The notes under the pieces: generated by a model
Seen by the model: the letters and a program-made list of their open reading frames with translations, nothing else
Database searches by the model: none
What the model was told of the DNA's origin: nothing
Program-made: the position numbers and the translations under genes
From: Leucobacter musarum subsp. musarum
Lineage (GTDB): Bacteria > Actinomycetota > Actinomycetes > Actinomycetales > Microbacteriaceae
DNA: 64,000 bases
Direction: 5' to 3'
NCBI RefSeq assembly: GCF_001273845.1
Contig: NZ_JHBW01000068.1
Span: 99,739-163,738 of the forward strand
Shown: one piece after another, positions 1 through 8,056 of the stretch
Layout of the letters: each line of letters starts with the position of its first letter
How positions within the stretch are numbered: position 1 is the stretch's first letter

Positions 1-674
1 CCCAGGGGCGTGCTCAGGAGCGCGGTTATGCGCCGATTCTGACGACGACGCAGTCGCTCGTCGACGGGTTCGAGTTCCGCATCGAGAACTATGACGAATC
101 GCTCGAGTACACCGTCGCGCCCGCGGGCATCGAGCTCGATCGTGCGGCGCGCGTCGCGGCAAACGGTGCGAACACGCCGACGGCGGCAGCCGAAGCCCCA
201 CGCGCCACTGCTGCCGCCACGGTGCCGCAGCTCGATCGCTCGGGTGCGCTCGTCAGAGTCTCCGGGCTCGAGCCAAGCGAATCCGCGACGATCGTCGTCT
301 CGTCATTCAACGCCGACATCGCGGTGGCGACCGCCGAGGTCACCGGTTCGGCGCTGCCGGCCGAAGCCGGTGCTGGTGCGAGTGCTGAAGCTGATGCCGA
401 TGCCGATACTGAAGGCGGTGCCGGGGCAGGAACCGACGGGTCGAACGATGCGACGGGCAGCGGCACGGCTGCGGGTTCGGGCTCGGATGGCGGCGCGGGT
501 GCATCGGGTTCGGGCGCAGGCGGCTCGACCGGAGCATCGGGATCCGCCGGCGGAGCGGGCACGGGTGGCCTCACCGCAACCGGCGGATCGGGCGTGATGG
601 GTGGTGTCGCGCTCGGCGCGCTGCTGCTCGCAGCCGGTGCCGTGCTCGTCGTTCGACGGCGGCGCGTGCACTGA
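1..674 (+). CDS. C-terminal part of a wall-anchored surface protein (5' end outside window)
   Basis: The reading frame is open from base 3 to the TGA at 672-674, so the start lies upstream of the window and about 223 residues are visible. The first ~100 residues look like an extracellular domain that I cannot assign (contains FEFRIENYDESLEYTV). A low-complexity Gly/Ala/Ser/Asp linker follows. The C-terminus has the layout of a sortase signal: LTATGG, a hydrophobic segment of about 20 residues, and a terminal RRRRVH. Actinobacterial sortases of the LAxTG/LPxTG type use such signals to attach proteins to peptidoglycan, but no sortase is in the window. Function of the missing N-terminal part is unknown. 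It converges on the iron importer downstream. Confidence 0.75.
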   Translation, partial: QGRAQERGYAPILTTTQSLVDGFEFRIENYDESLEYTVAPAGIELDRAARVAANGANTPTAAAEAPRATAAATVPQLDRSGALVRVSGLEPSESATIVVSSFNADIAVATAEVTGSALPAEAGAGASAEADADADTEGGAGAGTDGSNDATGSGTAAGSGSDGGAGASGSGAGGSTGASGSAGGAGTGGLTATGGSGVMGGVALGALLLAAGAVLVVRRRRVH

Positions 675-683
675 TCGCTGAAT

Positions 684-728
684 CGCACGCGGCACGCGGA
701 TCCTGAACGGACGCGCGGGCCGCGTGCG
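684..728. terminator. Hairpin between convergent genes
   Basis: A perfect 10-bp inverted repeat (CGCACGCGGC / GCCGCGTGCG, 684-693 and 719-728) with a 25-nt loop lies in the 63-bp gap between two convergent genes. There is no T-run. It is probably a bidirectional terminator by position. Confidence 0.4.
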
Positions 729-737
729 TTGTGGGCG

Positions 738-1634
738 TCAGCTGAGCGTGCCGGTCTCGGTTCTCGTGTCGGCGACTGCTGCGGTCTCAGTGCTCGCGGG
801 GCCGACGACCACTGCGCTGTCGACCGGCACCCCGTCGCGCACGTGGTGCCGCCCGCGCGGCAGCATCAGCGGCCGCCCTGAGACGGGGTCGGTGACGATC
901 GTGCTCGGCATGCCGAACACCGACGCGACGAGTGCCTCGGTGAGTACCTCATCGGGCGAGCCGGCTGCGTGCACGGTGCCGTCGGCGATCGCGACGAGGT
1001 GGTCGGCGTACCGTGCGGCGAGGTTGAGATCGTGCAGCACCATGACGACGGTCGTGCCGCGCGATCGGTTCAGATCGGTGAGCAGGTCGAGCACCTCGAC
1101 CTGGTGCGAGACATCGAGAAACGTGGTCGGTTCGTCGAGTAGCAGCACGTCGGTGCGCTGCGCGAGCGCCATCGCGATCCACACGCGCTGCCGCTGCCCG
1201 CCCGAGAGCTCGTCGACGGCGCGGTCGGCGAGCGAAAGCGTGTCGGTGGCCTCGAGTGCTTCGGCGACGGCGGAGTCGTCGTCGTGACTCCACCGGGCGA
1301 AACGACTCTGGTGCGGGTTGCGGCCGCGGCCGACGAGGTCGGAGACCGTGATGCCCTCGGGTGCGATCGGCGACTGCGGCAGCAGCCCGAGTGCGCGCGC
1401 GAGCTCCTTGGCGCGCATCCGGTGCACGGAGGCGCCGTCGAGCAGCACCTGGCCCTCGCGCGGCGCGAGCAGTCGCGACATCGCGCGCAGCAGTGTCGAC
1501 TTGCCGCTCGCGTTGGCGCCGACGATCACGGTGATCTCGCCGGGCGGCACGGTCAGACTGAGGCCGGTGATGACCTCGCAGTCTCGGTAGCCCAGCGAAA
1601 CGGCGTCGACGTCGAGAGTGTGGTCGATCGTCAC
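738..1634 (-). CDS. Iron-siderophore ABC transporter, ATP-binding protein (FecE/FepC-like)
   Basis: This 298-residue ATPase energises the ferric-siderophore type importer encoded by the three genes before it. Walker A is GANASGKST (residues 39-47), the signature is LSGGQ (143-147) and Walker B is LLLDEP (about 164-169), all intact and spaced as in the FecE/FepC/BtuD family. The GTG start at 1634 overlaps the TGA of the preceding permease (GTGA) and has AGGAGG at 1641-1646, six bases upstream, which settles the start. The open frame extends further but the extension is a shadow of the permease. It is the last gene of the operon. The C-terminal ~25 residues (Thr/Ala-rich) are beyond the usual domain end. 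Substrate is inferred from family only. Confidence 0.9.
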   Translation of the reverse strand: MTIDHTLDVDAVSLGYRDCEVITGLSLTVPPGEITVIVGANASGKSTLLRAMSRLLAPREGQVLLDGASVHRMRAKELARALGLLPQSPIAPEGITVSDLVGRGRNPHQSRFARWSHDDDSAVAEALEATDTLSLADRAVDELSGGQRQRVWIAMALAQRTDVLLLDEPTTFLDVSHQVEVLDLLTDLNRSRGTTVVMVLHDLNLAARYADHLVAIADGTVHAAGSPDEVLTEALVASVFGMPSTIVTDPVSGRPLMLPRGRHHVRDGVPVDSAVVVGPASTETAAVADTRTETGTLS

Positions 1635-2665
1635 AGCGATCCTCCTGCGCGGTTGGTGCGGATGATGAGATAGACGAGATAGGGGGCGCCCAGCGCGCCG
1701 GTGATGACGCCCACGGGGTAGCGCGTGTCGAATGCGAACTGACCCACGAAGTCGGCGACGAGCACGAGCAGCGCGCCGACGAGCCCAGCAGGAATCAATG
1801 GCGACCCGTACGGCCCGATGATGCGCACGGCGATCGGCCCGGCGAGGAATGCGACGAAGGCGATAGGGCCCGCCGCGGCAGTCGCGAACGCGATGAGCCC
1901 CACGGCCGCGACGATGAGCAGAATGCGGGTGCGCTCGCTGCGCACGCCGAGCGCCGATGCGGTGTCGTCGCCGAGCTGCAGCAGCGACAGGTTGCGGGCC
2001 TGGGCGTAGAGCAGCGGTGTGAGCACGACGAACGCGATGAGCACGGGCGAGACATCTTGCCAGCGCGCGCCGTTCAGGCTGCCCGACAGCCAGCGCATGG
2101 CCTCCTGCAGCTCCCACTGCGGCGCCTTCTCGAGCACGTACGACGTCACCGAATCGAGCATTGCGGCGATCCCGATGCCGATCAGGATGAGTCGGGTGCC
2201 CGCCACCCCGCGCCGAAACGCGAGCAGGTAAATGGTGAGCGCGACGATCAGACCGACCGCGATCGCGAACGTCGATACCCGTGCGCCCGTGAACCCGAGG
2301 ATGATGATGGCGAACGCGGCGGCCGCGCCGGCGCCCGCGGTGATGCCGATGATGTCGGGGCTTGCGAGCGGGTTGCGCAGCATCGTCTGGAACGTGACGC
2401 CGCCGAGCCCGAAGCAGAGCCCCGCGATGAGGGCGAGCACGGCGCGCGGCAGGCGCAGGCGCCCGACCGTGAACGACGCACCCGGCACATCGTGCCCGAG
2501 CAGCACGCCGAGCACGTCGGGCGTGGAGTAGGCGGTGCGGCCGAGGTGCAGGCTCACGACGAAGACGGCGGCGATCAGGATCGCCAGGACGGCGATGACC
2601 AGGCCGCGACGGTGGCTCCGCGTGCGGCGCTGCGTCGCGACCGCGGTGATGGCACTCGTGCTCAT
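1631..2665 (-). CDS. Iron-siderophore ABC transporter permease, FecCD family (second)
   Basis: A 344-residue polytopic membrane protein of the FecCD/BtuC family, with about ten hydrophobic segments and the family feature GVTFQTMLRNPLASPDIIGI near residues 85-105 (the xNPLAxP motif that contacts the ATPase in BtuC-type permeases). Its start overlaps the end of the first permease by 4 bp, and its stop overlaps the ATPase start, so the genes are translationally coupled. Two different FecCD permeases side by side imply a heterodimeric channel, as in FecCD and FepDG rather than BtuC or HmuU. Substrate cannot be told from sequence; ferric siderophore is the usual one. Confidence 0.9.
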   Translation of the reverse strand: MSTSAITAVATQRRTRSHRRGLVIAVLAILIAAVFVVSLHLGRTAYSTPDVLGVLLGHDVPGASFTVGRLRLPRAVLALIAGLCFGLGGVTFQTMLRNPLASPDIIGITAGAGAAAAFAIIILGFTGARVSTFAIAVGLIVALTIYLLAFRRGVAGTRLILIGIGIAAMLDSVTSYVLEKAPQWELQEAMRWLSGSLNGARWQDVSPVLIAFVVLTPLLYAQARNLSLLQLGDDTASALGVRSERTRILLIVAAVGLIAFATAAAGPIAFVAFLAGPIAVRIIGPYGSPLIPAGLVGALLVLVADFVGQFAFDTRYPVGVITGALGAPYLVYLIIRTNRAGGSL

Positions 2666-3714
2666 AGCTCTCGAATCCTTTGCCGGCGCACGATCCAGAT
2701 GAAGACGGGGGCGCCGATGAGTGCGGTGATGATGCCGACGTCGATCTCGTCGGGTCGGGCGATGACGCGGCCGACAACGTCGGCGGCGGTGAGCAGCGCG
2801 GCGCCGACGACGGCGGAGAACGGCACGAGCCAGCGATAGTCGACGCCGACGAGCAGGCGGCAGGCGTGCGGCACGACGAGCCCGACGAAGCCGATGGGGC
2901 CCGCGACGGCCGTGGCAGCGCCGCAGAGCAGCACGGCACCGAGTGCGCCGACGCCGCGGATCACGGCGACGCGTTCCCCGAGACCGGAGGCGAGCTCATC
3001 GCCGAGCGCGAGCGCGTTAAACGAGCGGGCCGAGAGGATGCAGATGAGCGCGCCGACCGCGAGGAAGGGGAGAACTTGCATGATCGGCTCGAAACTCGCA
3101 CCGCCGACACCGCCGATCTGCCAGGATCGCACGCCGCCCGCGATGTCGCCGCGGGGCAGCACGACCGCGCCGATGAACGAGGCGGCCGTGGCGGAGGTCG
3201 CAGCCCCGGCGAGCGCCAGCTTCAGGGGAGTGGCGCCGCCGCGGCCGAGCGATCCGACGATGTACACGAAGGTCGCCGCGACTGCCGCCCCGAGAATCGC
3301 GACCCAGATGAACGCGGTGAACTGGTACATCGCGAACCAGGCCATGCCAATGACGACGGCGAGGGAGGCCCCCATATTGACGCCGAGCAGCCCCGGGTCT
3401 GCGAGCGGGTTGCGCGTCACGCCCTGCATCGCAGCGCCGGCGAGACCGAGTGCGGCACCGACGAGGATCGCGAGCGCGGTGCGCGCGATGCGCTTCGATA
3501 CCGCCGCGGCGCCGAGCCCGTCGACCGAACCGGTGAACGCCGCGCGAATGTCATCGAGGCTCACCGCACGCGAGCCCACGACCACTGAGAGCACGGCGAG
3601 GCCCGCCAGCACCGCAATCGCCGCGACGAGCCAGAGCACGCGAACGCGGTTCGGCCGCCGCACGATGGCGACGGCCGAACCGGGGCCCTGCGGGCCGCGT
3701 GTGAGAACGCTCAA
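2662..3714 (-). CDS. Iron-siderophore ABC transporter permease, FecCD family (first)
   Basis: A 350-residue FecCD-type permease with about ten transmembrane segments. The conserved GAAMQGVTRNPLADPGLLGV stretch lies near residues 90-110. It forms the channel with the neighbouring permease. The most upstream in-frame start is TTG at 3714, immediately after the TAA of the binding-protein gene (3715-3717). No good Shine-Dalgarno is visible there, so it may depend on coupling to the upstream gene; a GTG 17 codons further in is an alternative. Second gene of the four-gene iron uptake operon. Confidence 0.88.
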   Translation of the reverse strand: MSVLTRGPQGPGSAVAIVRRPNRVRVLWLVAAIAVLAGLAVLSVVVGSRAVSLDDIRAAFTGSVDGLGAAAVSKRIARTALAILVGAALGLAGAAMQGVTRNPLADPGLLGVNMGASLAVVIGMAWFAMYQFTAFIWVAILGAAVAATFVYIVGSLGRGGATPLKLALAGAATSATAASFIGAVVLPRGDIAGGVRSWQIGGVGGASFEPIMQVLPFLAVGALICILSARSFNALALGDELASGLGERVAVIRGVGALGAVLLCGAATAVAGPIGFVGLVVPHACRLLVGVDYRWLVPFSAVVGAALLTAADVVGRVIARPDEIDVGIITALIGAPVFIWIVRRQRIREL

Positions 3715-4782
3715 TTACTCGGCAGACTTCGCGGTCTTGCCCGCGAGCGCGTCGTCGAGCTGCGTGACGTAGTCGTCGAGCACCCACGAGATCGAGAGCG
3801 GGGCCGGGTTCGCCGCGGTGCCCATCGGGCCGGATCCGTCGAGGAAGACGATCGCGCCGTTCTTGACCGCGGGCATCTGCGACAGCAGCGGGTCGGCCTC
3901 GAGGGTATCGACCAGTTCCTGGTCTCCATAGGTCACGATGAGGTCGACATCGTCGAAGCGGTCGACCTGCTCGGCGCTGATGCTGCCCGAGAACTCGCCC
4001 GACTTCGATGCTTCGACGACGGCCGCGGGCTCGGTGAGTCCGAGATCGGTGAAGAATGCCGCTCGGGTGTCGTTCGAGGTGTAGAAGTTGACCGTGCTGA
4101 GATCGGTCGTGTCGACGTGCGTCACGAACATCGTCGAGGCACCGGCCAGGTCGGGATGCTTCGCGACCGTCTCGTCGATCTCGTTCTCGAGCGAGGTGAT
4201 GAGTTCATCGCCGGCTTCTTCGAGTCCCATGCCGAGTGCGTTGTAGCGGATGACGTCCTTCCATGACGTCGACCAGGGTGCCTCAGGGTAGGCGACGACC
4301 GGCGCGATCTCGCTGAGGGTGTCGTAGTCCTCCTGCGTCAGGCCGGAGTACGCGGCGAGAATAACGTCGGGGTTCGTGTCGGCGACAGCTTCGAAGTCGA
4401 TGCCATCGGTTTCGTCGAAGAGTACCGGGGTGTCGGCGCCGAGCTCCTCCAGGCGATCCTCGACCCAGGGCAGCACGCCGTTGCCGTCGTCATCGCCCCA
4501 GTCGGCGCTGGCCATGCCCACGGGCACGACGCCGAGCGCGAGCGGAACTTCCTGATTGGCCCAGTTGACGGTCGCGACGCGCTCCGGAGCCTCGTCGAGG
4601 GTGATCGTGCCGAGCGCGTGCTCGATGGTGAGCGGGAATTCGTTCGTCGGCGTGGGGGCTTCGATGACGGAATCCGACGCCGCATCGGTGGCCGATGAGC
4701 CGGATGCGCACGAGGTGAGCGCGAGCAGCGCCGCGCCGGCGAGGGCGGCGGCCGTGAGAAGTCGACGGGGTGAAGCAGACAT
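3715..4782 (-). CDS. Iron-siderophore binding lipoprotein (FecB/FepB-like)
   Basis: A 355-residue periplasmic-binding-type protein of the TroA/FecB fold, first gene of the importer operon. The N-terminus is a lipoprotein signal peptide: basic MSASPRR, a hydrophobic core, then lipobox LTSC with the lipidated Cys at residue 25. The body contains family-typical stretches such as PERVATVNWANQEVPLALG and EAVADTNPDVILAAYSGLT. It would capture the ferric complex outside the membrane and deliver it to the FecCD pair. A promoter and a palindrome are visible about 150-190 bases upstream, between it and the divergent AraC gene. No DtxR/IdeR iron box of the usual TTAGGTTAG type was found by eye. Confidence 0.9.
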   Translation of the reverse strand: MSASPRRLLTAAALAGAALLALTSCASGSSATDAASDSVIEAPTPTNEFPLTIEHALGTITLDEAPERVATVNWANQEVPLALGVVPVGMASADWGDDDGNGVLPWVEDRLEELGADTPVLFDETDGIDFEAVADTNPDVILAAYSGLTQEDYDTLSEIAPVVAYPEAPWSTSWKDVIRYNALGMGLEEAGDELITSLENEIDETVAKHPDLAGASTMFVTHVDTTDLSTVNFYTSNDTRAAFFTDLGLTEPAAVVEASKSGEFSGSISAEQVDRFDDVDLIVTYGDQELVDTLEADPLLSQMPAVKNGAIVFLDGSGPMGTAANPAPLSISWVLDDYVTQLDDALAGKTAKSAE

Positions 4783-4862
4783 GGGTGGGAAACCCGCTTT
4801 CGATGGGGGACATGACGATGCCCTCCGGCCCGGCGCGCTGCCCGAGCACTTCGCGGTGCACG

Positions 4863-4880
4863 GCGCCCGGAGTCGGGCGC
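4863..4880 (-). other. Hairpin in the long 5' leader of the iron importer
   Basis: A 7-bp GC stem (GCGCCCG / CGGGCGC) closed by a 4-nt loop lies inside the ~150-nt leader predicted between the promoter near 4941-4970 and the ATG at 4782. It might affect leader folding. No known riboswitch core (for example the B12 box) is visible. Confidence 0.3.
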
Positions 4881-4937
4881 ATGCGTGCGTGACGGGCGAA
4901 TGCCGGGGCGATCCGAGCTGCTGAGGGAAGGCTTGAC

Positions 4938-4970
4938 TTCATCATATGAACTCGTGGGCAGGTGGCGCAA
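4938..4970 (-). promoter_or_regulatory. Probable promoter and operator of the iron importer operon
   Basis: Read on the minus strand there is TTGCGC (4965-4970), an 18-bp spacer and TATGAT (4941-4946), a good -35/-10 pair. The -10 lies inside the inverted repeat TTCAT-CAT-ATGAA (4938-4950), so a regulator bound there would block transcription. The divergent AraC-type gene is an obvious candidate, though AraC proteins usually bind direct repeats. Confidence 0.45.
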
Positions 4971-5028
4971 TCGCGAGAAAGTGACGCGGGATCGCGCAAA
5001 ATGGACACGGGTGCGCGCGCTGCCGCCG

Positions 5029-5877
5029 TCAGTCGCCGACGAACCCGCGCGCCTGACTGGGCGTGATGCCCGTGGTGCGACGGAATGCGGCCCCGAATGC
5101 GCTGACCGAGGCGTAGCCCGCGCGATCCGCCACCTCATCGACCGGGAGGCCGTCGCTCAGCAGCAGCATCGCCCACTGCGCCCGCACCGAAGCCAGCCAG
5201 GCGGTGTAGCCGTGGCCGGTTTCGGCGAGGAACGCGCGGGCGATCGTGCGCTCGCTGACCCCGAGGTCAGCTGCCCACGTACCGAGTGCCGGTGCCTCGC
5301 CCGGAGCATCGAGCACTGCGCGCGCGATCGGCGCGAGCAGCGCGCTCGTCGGAATGTGCACGGTCAGACTCGCGCGCGCCGGGGCGAGCACATCGCGCAC
5401 CATCGCCTCGGTGAGCCGGCGCGACTCGGGGCTCAGGGTCGAACCCGCGGTCGTGCTGTCGGCCAGCCGCTCGAGCAGCAGGCGTAGCAGGGGCGTCAAT
5501 GCGATCGCCTCGGGGTGCGCGGCATACGCAGCGAACGCGCTGATGTCGAAGTGCGCGGTGCGGTACACGGTGCCGCTCGGCGCGTGCCCCGTATGCAGGG
5601 TGCCGGCCGGAATCCACAGCCCGACCTGCTGCCCGATGGTCCAACTGCTGCCGTCGACGGTCGCCACCGACATGCCGCGGTCGTTCCAAAGGATCTCGTG
5701 CGTCGGATGCGAGTGCGGCTCCCAGTAGGTGTCTGCGGTCAGCGCCTCGGTCATGCCGTAGTGCTCGAACGGGATACTCAGCTCGCCCGCGGCGAAACTC
5801 GGCAGCTCGCGGCGCTCGATCGCGGCCGCCGTGCGCGGTGAGCGCGAGCCGATCGGGCGAGGGGAGCTGGTGGTCAC
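5029..5877 (-). CDS. AraC family transcriptional regulator
   Basis: This 282-residue protein has a cupin-like N-terminal sensing domain (EPHSHPTHEILWNDRG near 52-67, typical His-rich AraC cupin) and a C-terminal pair of helix-turn-helix motifs (about 190-280), ending with the family pattern VADRAGYASVSAFGAAFRRT followed by GITPSQAR. It starts at GTG 5877 and shares a 43-bp gap with the divergent phosphodiesterase. It also lies directly upstream of the iron importer, same strand, separated by about 250 bp containing a promoter. AraC regulators often control siderophore uptake, so regulation of the importer is a reasonable inference, not shown. Confidence 0.88.
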   Translation of the reverse strand: MTTSSPRPIGSRSPRTAAAIERRELPSFAAGELSIPFEHYGMTEALTADTYWEPHSHPTHEILWNDRGMSVATVDGSSWTIGQQVGLWIPAGTLHTGHAPSGTVYRTAHFDISAFAAYAAHPEAIALTPLLRLLLERLADSTTAGSTLSPESRRLTEAMVRDVLAPARASLTVHIPTSALLAPIARAVLDAPGEAPALGTWAADLGVSERTIARAFLAETGHGYTAWLASVRAQWAMLLLSDGLPVDEVADRAGYASVSAFGAAFRRTTGITPSQARGFVGD

Positions 5878-5920
5878 GCAGCGACGTTACCAAACGCGGC
5901 GTTGATAGGGAGGTGCGGGC

Positions 5921-6763
5921 GTGAGCGGGTACGGTGAACCCATGCCGCACTCGACGCCGCACCCGCGCGACCCGCACCCCTACTTCGACGGGGCGCGGCA
6001 TCCGCGCGTGATCGCCCACCGGGGGTTCGTGTCGACCGAGCTCGCCACGCAGGGCATCGCCGAGAACACCCGTGCCGCATTCGCTGCCGCGCTCGCCGCC
6101 GGGGCCGACCTGCTCGAAACCGACTGCCACATCACCCGCGACGGTGTCGTCGTGCTCGCCCACGACGCCGACCTCGGTCGCGTCGCGGGCGATCCACGCC
6201 TGATCACCGAGGTTGATGTCGCCGAGCTCGCGGACATCTTTGCCGACCGCGGCGGCCTGCTCACGCTCGAGCAGGCGCTCGCCGAGTTCCCCAACGCGCA
6301 CTGGAATATCGACGTTAAGGCGGCCGCCGTCGCGGTGCCGCTCGGGCGTATCGTCGCCCCGCACGCCCAACGCGTGCTGGTCACCAGCTTCTCTGAGACG
6401 TTTCGTCGTGCGGCGATCGAGGCGGCGGGCTTGGAACGGCCCGCGACGCTGCCCGCCACCCTGCCTGCCACGTCGCCGGGTCGAGGTGCACTCATCCGTG
6501 TGCTGCTCGCGGTGGCGCTCGGTTCGCGACGCCTCACCGCGCGTGCGCTCGTGGGCTTCGATGCGCTGCAGATTCCCGAGCGGCAGGGGCCGATTCGCGT
6601 GCTGAGCCCGCGCCTCATCGCCGCAGCGCACGCGAACGGCGTCGAGGTGCACGTCTGGACGATCAACGATGCCGCGACGATGCGGCGGCTGGCGGCACTC
6701 GGGGTCGACGGCGTGGTGTCGGATCGCACGGACGTCGCCGTCGCGGCGCTGCGGGGCGGCTAG
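5921..6763 (+). CDS. Glycerophosphodiester phosphodiesterase
   Basis: A 280-residue GDPD-family enzyme that hydrolyses glycerophosphodiesters to glycerol-3-phosphate and an alcohol. Key motifs are visible: HRGF near residue 28 with GIAENTRAAF, the acidic pair in LLETDCHITRDGVVVLAHDA (Glu, Asp and His of the active site), and HVWTINDAATMRRLAALGVD with VVSDRTD at the end. GTG 5921 is chosen because GGGAGG (5908-5913) sits 7 bases upstream; an internal ATG at 5942 is an alternative. There is no signal peptide, so it is probably cytoplasmic. Its TAG and the stop of the convergent HPP gene share the palindrome CTAG. Confidence 0.92.
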   Translation: MSGYGEPMPHSTPHPRDPHPYFDGARHPRVIAHRGFVSTELATQGIAENTRAAFAAALAAGADLLETDCHITRDGVVVLAHDADLGRVAGDPRLITEVDVAELADIFADRGGLLTLEQALAEFPNAHWNIDVKAAAVAVPLGRIVAPHAQRVLVTSFSETFRRAAIEAAGLERPATLPATLPATSPGRGALIRVLLAVALGSRRLTARALVGFDALQIPERQGPIRVLSPRLIAAAHANGVEVHVWTINDAATMRRLAALGVDGVVSDRTDVAVAALRGG

Positions 6764-7353
6764 TTCTCGGGGACGGTGACGGCCGCAGAAATCTGTGCGT
6801 CCTCTTCGGCCTCGGCAGCGGCGCGCTTGCGCTCTGCCTCGGCGCGCACCAGGGCACGATCGCGGTGGCGAGCGATCGCTGAGAACGCAGCCCGGTACAG
6901 CGCTCCACCGAGCGCAATGATGCCGGCGCCGCCCAAGATGAGCGGAACTAACTGCCACCACTGCTCATTGGCGAGCATGATGGCGATAGGGGTACCGCCG
7001 GCAGGCGGATGCGTCATGCGCAACGCCGCCATTGCCGCCAACGCGACGCCGACGGCGACTCCGAGGCTCCACGGGGCGATCGGCATCACTAAGCTCGCGC
7101 CGATGCCCACAGCGGCAGCGACGATGTGGCCGCCCAGCACGTTGATTGGCTGAGAAAGCGGGGAGTCGGGCAGCGTAAACACGAGTACGCACGATGAGCC
7201 GAACGCTGCGACGAGCAACGGGTGCCCGAGAGTACCGCCATAGACACTGATGAGCGCGACCACCGCAGCGCCGGTCAGCGCACCAAACCCGATGCGCAGC
7301 CACGAGACGCGCGCCTGCGAACGGACGAAGAATGATCGGAGCATAAGTAGCAC
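6760..7353 (-). CDS. HPP family integral membrane protein
   Basis: A 197-residue membrane protein with four to five hydrophobic segments. The family signatures are TLGHPLLVAAFGSSCVLVF and the name-giving HPP in MRMTHPPAGGTPIAI-type context (residues ~112-122). Members of this family have been linked to nitrite transport in plastids and cyanobacteria, but the bacterial role is largely undefined. The C-terminal ~45 residues are a charged, Ala/Glu/Arg-rich cytoplasmic tail likely to be helical. GTG 7353 is the most upstream start; ATG 7344 is equally possible, and neither has a clear Shine-Dalgarno. Convergent with the phosphodiesterase gene. Confidence 0.85.
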   Translation of the reverse strand: MLLMLRSFFVRSQARVSWLRIGFGALTGAAVVALISVYGGTLGHPLLVAAFGSSCVLVFTLPDSPLSQPINVLGGHIVAAAVGIGASLVMPIAPWSLGVAVGVALAAMAALRMTHPPAGGTPIAIMLANEQWWQLVPLILGGAGIIALGGALYRAAFSAIARHRDRALVRAEAERKRAAAEAEEDAQISAAVTVPEN

Positions 7354-7605
7354 TCACTGTACCGTTCGGCGAGTTGCGGCCGAGGATCATGGCTGCCGCC
7401 AGGTCATCCGCGGTCACACGCCACGAATGTCTGAGTGCGCGGCTATGCTGGCAGCACGTTCACGAGTTGCGGCCGTAGGTACCTGGCTGGCCGCACGACA
7501 ACCCGAATCCATCGATTCCCGGGTGTCCCAGGGGAAGAACGGGCCCGCGAGATCTCGCGGTGCAAGATCGATGGGGTGGCGTGCCCCAGAGAGGGGATCA
7601 TCCCC

Positions 7606-7992
7606 ATGTCAACGGCAACATTTCCTGAGTTCACTGCGGCGGCGCCGGATCGCGTCGCCCTGGTCGATGCTCGCGTGGCCGGCGCGGCCGCGTCGATCGA
7701 CGCCGAACTCCGCATCACCGACGGCCCGTGGGAAGGGTTCACGCGCGGGCGTGCCATCGCGTGGTGCTGGAACCTCTTCCAATACGAGCCGCACGGCTTC
7801 GTGCATCCCGGATCGGAGGTGCGCGTGCGCGCCTGGTTGCAGCTCGAAGCGGGCGGCCTACCCGCGGTCTTCGGCTACCCGGCGCGCGCCCGCGAACTCG
7901 AGGGCAACGGCGTCACGCCTACGTCGTACCGCGAGCTGCGGAAGGCGCTCGGGTCGCGCACGTTCAGCCCGGGCGACGTGCGGCGTGGCTGA
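7606..7992 (+). CDS. Hypothetical protein, 128 residues
   Basis: I do not recognise this protein. ATG 7606 is preferred because GAGGGG lies about 10 bases upstream, and codon use is high-GC3 from this point on but not before it. It has no signal peptide or membrane segment and looks like a small soluble domain (WEGFTRGRAIAWCWNLFQYE is a distinctive Trp-rich stretch near residues 43-62). The 250 bp upstream, shared divergently with the HPP gene, hold a 12-nt direct repeat (GAGTTGCGGCCG at 7371 and 7464). Its stop codon overlaps a short tandem repeat. Confidence 0.6.
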   Translation: MSTATFPEFTAAAPDRVALVDARVAGAAASIDAELRITDGPWEGFTRGRAIAWCWNLFQYEPHGFVHPGSEVRVRAWLQLEAGGLPAVFGYPARARELEGNGVTPTSYRELRKALGSRTFSPGDVRRG

Positions 7993-8041
7993 GGCTGGCT
8001 GTGCGGTTGAGGCCGGACGTGCGGTTGAGGCTGGACGTGCG
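7988..8041. repeat. Three tandem copies of an 18-bp unit
   Basis: Units at 7988-8005, 8006-8023 and 8024-8041 match consensus gttgaggctggacgtgcg; the last two differ at one base and the first at four. They begin at the stop codon of the preceding gene and end 15 bases before the next start. The number of copies is a multiple of three bases per unit but the array is not inside a gene as I read it. Confidence 0.8.
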
Positions 8042-8056
8042 TGACATCATCGTGGG

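Noticed and set aside
738..2939. A 733-codon minus-strand open frame covering the ATPase and part of both permeases
   Set aside because: Only the part from GTG 1634 matches the ABC ATPase family; the rest is a high-GC shadow of the permease genes.
4783..4934. Possible cobalamin or other metal riboswitch in the iron importer leader
   Set aside because: No B12 box or other conserved riboswitch core could be found; only one local hairpin.
5267..6961. A 564-codon minus-strand open frame opposite the phosphodiesterase gene
   Set aside because: Arg-rich, composition typical of a GC-rich antisense frame; the GDPD gene and AraC gene explain the region.
7371..7479. 12-nt direct repeat GAGTTGCGGCCG upstream of the 128-residue protein
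   Set aside because: Two copies about 90 bases apart in GC-rich DNA can be chance; no promoter context supports a regulator site.
7988..8041. CRISPR-like array
   Set aside because: The units are contiguous with no spacers; it is a simple tandem repeat.
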